Assembly (NCBI GenBank): GCA_003024985.2
Contig: PXIH01S0015754.1
Origin: Euperipatoides rowelli
Taxonomy: Eukaryota > Onychophora > Udeonychophora > Euonychophora > Peripatopsidae
DNA length: 24,842 nt
Direction: 5' to 3' (one strand)
In this document: piece by piece, positions 21,701-24,842 of the stretch
Numbering within the stretch: position 1 is the stretch's first letter
How the letters are laid out: each line of letters starts with the position of its first letter
The notes under the pieces: model-generated
Database searches by the model: none
The model's input: the letters and a program-made list of their open reading frames with translations, nothing else
Told to the model about the DNA's origin: nothing
Made by a program: the position numbers and the translations under genes

Positions 21701-23436
21701 CAATGGAAATCATCTTACCTTCGGATGCTAATGCTGGTCACCATTCCAATGTTTACTATCGGAGACTTTACACTTGTAAATAACTAGTATCTCATAAATT
21801 GAAGAAGAATTAAACTGAAAGATAATGGAGGCAGATGAGCCAGAGCTGAAAGTAGGATTTAATGAATATAATTTAGTAATTAATTCTGTAGATAGCCTGC
21901 TTACAACTGAGGAAAACTCCATTAAATTTCATTTCACACTGAATGAGTTTACTACACGAATACAGGATCATTTTCGATGTAATGATAAGTTGAGAGAGAA
22001 AGTTTGCAACTTGCTTGGAAACTCAAAGTTTGATCGAACAGTATGAAAACAGAGAACAACAACAACATGATGAAATTATCCAGCAATTAAACTAGAACTT
22101 TTGCAAGCTGAGGAAAAACTTGACCAAAGCTTTCTTGCAAACTTTTAAAAGAAAAAGAATCATTTCCATTGCCAGTTAGTCTATTATTCATTGATTACCT
22201 CTTATTGTGTAGCTTTTTTTTTTATTCCAAAGCATCACTTATTTGAAGCACGATTACTTGTAATTGTTTGCATTAGACTAATTGTATCATTAAACATTTT
22301 TAATCTTTATTGAGAAGAAAAAAAAAGAAAGCCGCATATACATAAGAATAGCTAGCAGAAACTGTTTTTTTTTTTTTACAAAATGAGAAGACTTAATATT
22401 TATAAGTCTGAATCAGGCATTCGTAAATTAAATGTCATAATATTCGTAAGTCTGAATTGTTTAAATGTAGAATGTTGTAATTGAAGAATTGCCTGTACTT
22501 TGTTCTCATATCTTAAAGACAGCTTGGATATTTTTATGGTGTTGCCAATTTGTTCTATGATAGTGCCTAAATATTTTGAAGATATTTAATTAAAAATATT
22601 TATATTTTTAAGTTTATATTTTTACTTCCATTATTGAAGAATATCCCGTTTTCTTCCCATGTAGCCTGAATATACTGTAATACTGTAGTTACTGTAATTA
22701 GGAAATGTTAAAAGCTAATAGTCAATAGGATTATTCTAAGCAAAAATATTAAAGAATATGTCATTTAATATTTAAATTTTACTTTGACATAAAAAAAAGT
22801 AGTTGTAGTTCCTTTAATTATTTCGATGATTTTTTTTTTACCTGTTTCTAGAGTAGTTTGAATATTTGTGTTATTTTTATAAGTAACATAGTATGGGAAA
22901 AGTTTTGGAACGGAACTGGTTGTTTTGAACCTTTGCAGGTCTTTTTCCCTGATTATACTAAAGGTAAAAATATTTAAAATGTTATCAATAAACTTAAATT
23001 TTGCTAATCTTAATATCATGTATTTTGTTAGAAGAGCAAATTATTCAATTCATTTTATTTTATATATTTAATATTTTCATTTTGGATTCAATGCCCTTGA
23101 TTCACTGCAAATCAATAAGTAGATTATTTAGATACCATATATGAACTTTATTACATTGTTTCACCAATATCTGTTCATAGTTTAATTTAAAATTAAATTT
23201 TTAATAGAATTGCATACTTTTAATATCCAAAACATAATGTTTTACACATTATATTTTCTTGTCATATTTTAAATATTGGTAAAATTTTATATATATTTTT
23301 TTTAGATGAGTTAACCCATTTGCTCATGCTGCAGTGTCCATTTACCCATCCTCCTGATTTTTACGCTACTTATATCAATCTCCTTTTAAGTATCTTCTAT
23401 ATGGTTTGTCGAAATCTGAAAGAGCTTCAATATTTG
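6734..23436 (+). CDS. ORC5: Origin recognition complex subunit 5, N-terminal half (7 exons, continues past the window)
   Basis: ORC5 is an AAA+ subunit of the nuclear Origin Recognition Complex, which binds replication origins and helps load the MCM2-7 helicase. Seven exons join in frame to encode about 249 residues from the upstream ATG (6734), or 236 from the internal ATG (7807). Human ORC5 is about 435 residues, so roughly the second half is missing to the right. Similarity to vertebrate ORC5 as I recall it is collinear: [11 protein letters not shown] (Walker A), [26 protein letters not shown] (Walker B region, human [12 protein letters not shown]), [29 protein letters not shown] and RNLKEL. 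All introns are GT-AG. Junction phases are 1,0,0,0,0,1,0 and all match. Introns are about 1.0, 5.6, 3.0, 0.24, 5.8 and 0.34 kb, and the larger ones carry transposon relics. No exon is broken, so the gene looks intact as far as it can be read. The ORC5 identification is firm; the true start codon is uncertain. Confidence 0.93.
6756..7309. other. ORC5 intron 1, unique part
   Basis: AT-rich intron sequence without a recognisable gene or repeat. It contains two TAGCCTA/TAGGCTA words and A/T homopolymers. Confidence 0.6.
7310..7606. mobile_element. Short hAT-like nonautonomous element (297 bp)
   Basis: The right edge, read on the minus strand, starts CAGTGATGTCCAACTG and then ATCGGGCCG, typical of hAT ends of the CAGNGNTGTCCAA type. 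Near-matching 8-mers flank the element: tgcttaag at 7302-7309 and tacttaag at 7607-7614 (7 of 8). hAT transposases make 8-bp target duplications. The left end starts CAG and contains CACGGCCCAC but is otherwise a poor inverted match, so that end is decayed. Inside is a 58-bp tandem duplication with A-runs between the copies. No coding sequence is visible. Confidence 0.5.
7388..7491 (+). repeat. Two-copy 58-bp tandem repeat inside the hAT-like element
   Basis: The block AGCTTAT[CT]AAATTTTGTC through ATTTCTGTTATCAAAA and [CT]GTCC starts at 7388 and again at 7446. The copies differ at two positions in about 45 and are joined by a run of A. Open frames across this region are incidental. Confidence 0.85.
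7790..7899 (+). CDS. ORC5: ORC5 exon with internal start MPSLED
   Basis: The exon is 110 nt. Its acceptor is ttttaatag (7781-7789) and its donor is gtttgt at 7900. After the two bases completing the split codon it reads LCLAT, then [15 protein letters not shown] and [16 protein letters not shown]. The ATG at 7807-7809 aligns with the human start (MPHLEN). [14 protein letters not shown] matches human CRESQVSILQSLFG, the helix leading into the nucleotide-binding core. The exon ends in phase 0. I prefer 7807 as the translation start from this alignment. Confidence 0.92.
9318..9355. repeat. Perfect 14-bp hairpin, 10-nt loop
   Basis: The arms are tcatgtgcatattc (9318-9331) and gaatatgcacatga (9342-9355), exact reverse complements around the loop agagcatgga. 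One mismatch further out, four more pairs (one of them G-T) extend the stem to 9313-9360. It could be a foldback repeat, a small structured RNA or chance. It is shorter than a normal microRNA precursor. Confidence 0.8.
10749..10786. repeat. Two-copy 18-19-bp tandem repeat
   Basis: The AT-rich unit aacaatattattatatt(aa) occurs twice in direct succession within ORC5 intron 2. Probably replication slippage. Confidence 0.75.
11425..12496 (+). mobile_element. Jockey-like LINE 3' part, from the YADD motif to the 3' tail
   Basis: The element starts near [16 protein letters not shown] (11434-11480), which holds the catalytic YADD. Then, across several frames, come [57 protein letters not shown] and IIWSKC..., [13 protein letters not shown] and [14 protein letters not shown]. 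These follow the Jockey-type ORF2 order. The 3' end reads CTGTAATTGGGTTAACGCCC and then CTAATAAATAATAAAA at 12445-12496, closely similar in layout to the 3' end of the LINE at 94-1145. Several frameshifts and a cluster of N bases (12364-12387) are present. It is 5'-truncated and sits inside ORC5 intron 2 in the sense orientation. Confidence 0.82.
12775..12850 (+). mobile_element. Possible pogo/Tigger-type transposon end
   Basis: After TA at 12774-12775 the sequence reads CAGGCATACCTGGC, then TTAAACCGAAAATAT. The terminal repeats of Tigger-like elements of the pogo family start CAGGCATACCTC and have a second AAACCGAA/AAGCGAA-like motif. No matching inverted end was found downstream, so this is a single decayed terminus at best. 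Confidence 0.3.
12982..13056. repeat. Cluster of six TACTGTA/TACAGTA words
   Basis: Exact copies: TACTGTA at 12982, 12993 and 13027; TACAGTA at 13008, 13039 and 13050. The two words are reverse complements, so the 75-bp segment can fold in several ways. No protein-binding role can be assigned. Confidence 0.85.
13485..13577 (+). CDS. ORC5: ORC5 exon carrying Walker A
   Basis: This exon of 93 nt (31 codons) is phase 0 at both ends. The acceptor is ttattgtag after a long T run and the donor is gtaagc. It begins [13 protein letters not shown] and continues [26 protein letters not shown] fits the P-loop consensus GxxxxGK[ST], where human has GHTASGKT. Lys and Ser are both in place, so ATP binding is expected to be retained. 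An overlapping open frame at 13439-13651 is incidental. Confidence 0.95.
14145..14276 (+). other. Protein-like fragment of unknown origin
   Basis: A frame opened by TAA at 14142 reads [17 protein letters not shown], then [16 protein letters not shown] and [11 protein letters not shown], before running into a poly-T stretch. The mix of charged residues is unlike the Phe/Ile/Leu/Lys-rich output of random AT-rich frames nearby. No start codon, splice signals or family are evident. It may be a fragment of a transposase, a host exon copy or chance. Confidence 0.3.
14677..14690 (+). repeat. Poly-G run (14 bases)
   Basis: An uninterrupted run of 14 G in AT-rich intron sequence. The length is likely variable or poorly called. 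Confidence 0.9.
16437..16454 (+). repeat. (TAA)n microsatellite
   Basis: About six TAA units in ORC5 intron 3, about 100 bp before the exon at 16557. No element body is recognisable beside it. Confidence 0.85.
16557..16760 (+). CDS. ORC5: ORC5 exon, NCVEC segment to the start of Walker B
   Basis: The exon is 204 nt (68 codons), phase 0 at both ends, with acceptor tttcctcag and donor gtaaga. It starts [17 protein letters not shown] (human NCVECFTLRLL) and ends NLLEETIYI, the hydrophobic strand of Walker B that is completed by the next exon. The middle ([15 protein letters not shown], then [17 protein letters not shown]) follows the human helix-loop pattern with normal length. Confidence 0.95.
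17001..17075 (+). CDS. ORC5: ORC5 exon completing Walker B
   Basis: The exon is 75 nt (25 codons), phase 0 at both ends. The acceptor is ttacttttag and the donor gttagt. It reads [16 protein letters not shown] then PAFCRLQEL, matching human [25 protein letters not shown]. With the preceding IYI it forms the ORC5-type Walker B, hhhhDKAE. The intron before it is only 240 bp, the shortest in this part of the gene. Confidence 0.95.
17527..17848. mobile_element. piggyBac-type MITE (322 bp) with TTAA flanks
   Basis: The ends are inverted repeats: CCCTTTCCACTCCAATGG on the left, and CCCTTTCCACTCCACTGA read inward from the right (14 identical, then 2 of 4). Both sides are flanked by TTAA (17523-17526 and 17849-17852), the target site duplicated by piggyBac transposases. 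CCC-starting termini are also usual for the family. The interior is noncoding, so it must have moved using another element's transposase. A perfect 10-bp hairpin sits just inside the left end at 17540-17562, and a degenerate second copy of the end segment follows at about 17580-17620. It lies in ORC5 intron 5. Confidence 0.85.
17540..17562. repeat. 10-bp perfect subterminal hairpin in the piggyBac MITE
   Basis: The arms aatggcgatt and aatcgccatt surround a 3-nt loop, gag. A related half-palindrome (tcgattctaaatcg) follows about 45 bp later. Subterminal palindromes can serve as transposase-binding sites; that role is inferred here. Confidence 0.85.
18378..18431. repeat. 13-bp perfect inverted repeat, 28-nt loop
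   Basis: attatattaacac (18378-18390) pairs exactly with gtgttaatataat (18419-18431). AT-rich arms make chance more likely than for the 9318 hairpin. Confidence 0.75.
19127..19471 (+). other. GC-richer, stop-poor stretch of unknown origin
   Basis: One plus frame is open from 19127 to 19471 with a single TAG at 19223. The last 82 codons (from 19226) include a Cys-rich opening ([15 protein letters not shown]), then [16 protein letters not shown] and [14 protein letters not shown]. Another plus frame is open over much of the same region, and the minus strand has a 102-codon frame (19089-19397). Simultaneous openness in several frames suggests composition rather than a proven gene. A 16-of-17 direct repeat (atgcaactgc[tc]agcca) occurs at about 19213 and 19250. 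No family is recognised. Confidence 0.3.
20190..21368. mobile_element. hAT transposon relic (1179 bp) with 8-bp target duplication
   Basis: The left end reads TAGAGATGGACTGAT. The right end, read inward on the minus strand, gives TAGGGTTGGACCGAT, matching at 12 of 15 positions. The flanking 8-mers aaatgaat (20182-20189) and atatgaat (21369-21376) agree at 7 of 8, as expected for a hAT target duplication. Both ends carry repeated AATCGG/CCGATT words, including the palindrome aatcggccgatt at 21304-21315, likely transposase-binding sites. The interior keeps a recognisable transposase C-terminus on the minus strand. It lies in ORC5 intron 5, with its transposase antisense to the gene. Confidence 0.85.
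20570..20728 (-). pseudogene. hAT transposase C-terminal (dimerisation domain) fragment
   Basis: The minus strand of this stretch translates without a stop as [51 protein letters not shown]. This matches the hATC consensus LAKRYLCIPATSVDSERVFS, GDICEERRNRLLPVNVD and LLFLHYNL found in hAT transposases. Only this roughly 53-residue end is recognisable; upstream parts including the RNase H-like catalytic core were not found. It is therefore a non-functional remnant in an internally deleted element. Confidence 0.82.
21377..21824. other. ORC5 intron 5, stretch between the hAT element and the pseudogene
   Basis: No gene is recognised. The last 150 bp (about 21670-21824) are less AT-biased and may be the former 5' untranslated part of the copied transcript that follows. 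Confidence 0.4.
21825..22190 (+). pseudogene. Probable retrocopy of an unidentified coiled-coil protein
   Basis: A frame starts at ATG 21825 in good context (agataATGG) and reads [34 protein letters not shown] and [20 protein letters not shown]. Near 22012-22020 the sensible reading shifts by one base to [25 protein letters not shown]. Near 22082 it shifts again to [18 protein letters not shown]. The result is rich in Glu/Gln/Leu heptad-like spacing. It has no introns, sits inside another gene's intron and has at least two frameshifts, so a decayed processed copy is the best explanation. I cannot identify the parent; a small Mediator or kinetochore-type coiled-coil subunit is only a guess. 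Sequencing error in a real single-exon gene is the alternative. Confidence 0.5.
22191..22851. other. ORC5 intron 5, right end
   Basis: AT-rich intron with A and T homopolymers and several TACTGTA-like words near 22672-22696. It ends in the pyrimidine-rich acceptor before the exon at 22852. No gene is recognised. Confidence 0.6.
22852..22963 (+). CDS. ORC5: ORC5 exon, sensor region (NIVWEKF ... FFPDY)
   Basis: The exon is 112 nt, phase 0 in and phase 1 out. The acceptor is cctgtttctag and the donor gtaaaa. It reads [18 protein letters not shown], then [19 protein letters not shown] plus one base. It aligns without gaps to human ADRNVTVLFLSEIVWEKF and TGCFEP...FPDY. This hydrophobic strand corresponds to the sensor-1 region of AAA+ proteins. 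It lies 5.8 kb from the previous exon, across an intron holding a piggyBac MITE, a hAT element and a pseudogene. Confidence 0.93.
23306..23436 (+). CDS. ORC5: ORC5 exon, lid-like helices ([11 protein letters not shown])
   Basis: The exon is 131 nt, phase 1 in and phase 0 out. The acceptor is attttttttag and the donor gtgagt. The split codon gives Asp, then [16 protein letters not shown] and [27 protein letters not shown]. Human has [27 protein letters not shown]. This is the last coding segment I can recognise. The next human segment (AVLNFPKY...) does not appear in the remaining 1.4 kb. Confidence 0.94.
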
Positions 23437-24842
23437 GTGAGTGGTTTTAATATAAAATTAAATCTTAAAAACAGGGTACTGGCAGCCTATTTTGTATAAA
23501 ATTCAGCATTTGTTGTGCATTATTACTACTGTTGACTGTTGTATCAATATTTGTTAAGACCAACCTAATTGTAAGTCTTGAATGTAGTTCGAACTACAGC
23601 ATATCACTTAATCAGTAATTCTTCTTTTACAGTATTGATTGGGTTACCGGTATATTAAATGCATGCTATTTGGAGGGTTTTGAGTTGAAGAGTTATCCAA
23701 TTTTTTTATTTTTATTTGGAAATGTATTTATATTTTGAACCAAAAATTTATACTTTTATGAGAACTCTGGTACTTCAGTTTTTATCATCCTGAGGAGGGG
23801 GGTGAGGGGAATTAATTTACCTATTATTTTGCCAGCAGTGTTTGTATAATAGTAACTATTTTTAATTGCTCTTTAAACACTTGTGATTTCATTATGTCCA
23901 CTTAACTATGTTGCATATTATAGTGTTGAATATCTAGAGATATGTAATAATAATACTGTATATCTGACTTGAAATGAATGAAACATTGCGGTTTGGAATG
24001 AATTAAAAAAAAAATCAAGCAATCATTTCTTAGTGTTTTTGATAATCCTAGCGGTTTTAAAATATGTACCGTAACCCAGAGGTTGAATTTCCCCATTCTT
24101 TTTTTTAAAAAAAAGTAACCTTTTAAATTTGGTAGCCGGCGGAATGTGTGACTATTTTAATGAATATGGTTATTCACTATTTATTTTTGTTGTGATGATT
24201 CTTGTATTTAAGGAACAGCTGATTTCTGTTTATGTATTATTTTTTCTCGTAACATGATCTTTCAGTTTTTAATAATAAATACCGTGTTAACACAATTTGG
24301 CAAATTATGAGAATCTAAATAGTGCATAAAACAAACAATTTCCTTGCATGGATGAATTTATTTATGCAAATTTATTCACATTTATTTTGTGTGTGTTTTC
24401 TTTGCTATAAAAGAATACACACACAGTTTTGAGTTGTCAGATATTTGCTGTGTGTGTCTCTTGCCACTTCTGACAAATATTTATTTATTTGTATTTTATT
24501 TTATGTGGCTTGGACTGGCAGGACTTATTTTTATGTTATCTATTCAGAAAACTGCTGATTTTGTATTTATGATTGTCATGGAATAAAAGTCATTCCATTA
24601 CCCGTGTTCCAGTCAGTTTTTTTTTTTTGTGTGTGTGTGTGTAGTGAACCCCTGGGCTATTAAAGATGAGGACTAATAATAAGGATCCACAGCAGAGCAT
24701 TGTAACACAGCCCAAGTTTCTTTGCATAATGCTGTCCTCTACCGGCATGCAATTTTGAGCATTAGATCTATAGACAACTTAAGTTATATCTCATGTTTGT
24801 ATTAGCAGTGCAGGATCTGGGGGTGGGGGGGGGGAAGAGGGG
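23437..24842. other. ORC5 intron 7 (incomplete), with microsatellites
   Basis: This begins with the donor gtgagt and continues to the window end. I looked for the next conserved ORC5 segment (human AVLNFPKY...) and did not see it, so the next exon is probably further right. A T12 run followed by (GT)7 lies at 24617-24642, and G-rich runs occur at 23793-23811 and from 24819 to the end. A 65-codon frame at 24389 has no family pattern. Confidence 0.6.
24617..24642 (+). repeat. Poly-T followed by (GT)n microsatellite
   Basis: Twelve T followed by seven GT units in ORC5 intron 7. Confidence 0.9.

Noticed and set aside
24389-24586. 65-codon hydrophobic open frame as the next ORC5 exon
   Set aside because: It does not resemble the expected ORC5 segment after LKEL, and its hydrophobicity follows from T-rich composition.
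1-24842. CRISPR array, bacterial operon or organellar insert
   Set aside because: No regularly spaced repeats, no tightly packed genes, and codon and intron structure are those of an animal nuclear gene.
1-24842. LTR retroelement or other capsid-bearing element
   Set aside because: No long terminal repeats, primer-binding site or gag/integrase-like pattern was seen. All RT signals are of the non-LTR type.

Overview
The window is strongly AT-rich and comes from an animal nuclear genome. It carries one spliced host gene with kilobase-scale introns, many LINE relics of Jockey-like and CR1-like type, and cut-and-paste DNA transposon relics (hAT, piggyBac, possibly pogo/Tigger). No bacterial, organellar or CRISPR-like feature is visible. 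The LINE mixture, with (AAT)n/(AATA)n tails, and the protein divergence from vertebrate ORC5 suggest an invertebrate, perhaps an arthropod or lophotrochozoan. The species cannot be named from the sequence alone. Ambiguous bases (N) lie mostly in the retroelement copies, which fits a draft assembly with partly collapsed repeats.

Layout. Positions 1-5.3 kb are a retroelement graveyard. It holds a Jockey-like LINE 3' half containing an exact 173-bp duplication, a diverged tandem repeat with a perfect 19-bp inverted repeat, and a CR1-like LINE split by two later insertions that each end in a simple-repeat tail. One of those insertions carries the first half of a Jockey-like reverse transcriptase. 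A minus-strand LINE C-terminal relic follows at about 5.44-5.69 kb.

From about 6.7 kb to beyond the right edge runs the 5' half of the host gene for Origin Recognition Complex subunit 5 (ORC5), on the plus strand. Seven exons were found by eye: 6728-6755, 7790-7899, 13485-13577, 16557-16760, 17001-17075, 22852-22963 and 23306-23436. All internal junctions have GT-AG introns and matching phases. The encoded 236-249 residues cover most of the AAA+ domain, including Walker A and Walker B. The C-terminal half lies outside the window.

The ORC5 introns hold most of the remaining features: a short hAT-like element, a Jockey-like LINE 3' end (11.4-12.5 kb), a possible pogo/Tigger end, a piggyBac-type MITE with TTAA flanks (17.5-17.8 kb), a 1.18-kb hAT element with an 8-bp target duplication and a recognisable transposase C-terminus on the minus strand (20.2-21.4 kb), and an apparent intronless, frame-broken copy of an unidentified coiled-coil protein (21.8-22.2 kb). 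Several hairpins and two unidentified protein-like stretches are also present. I found no convincing new multi-gene system. The most informative structures are the layered insertions, the microexon start of ORC5 and the unexplained coding-like fragments.
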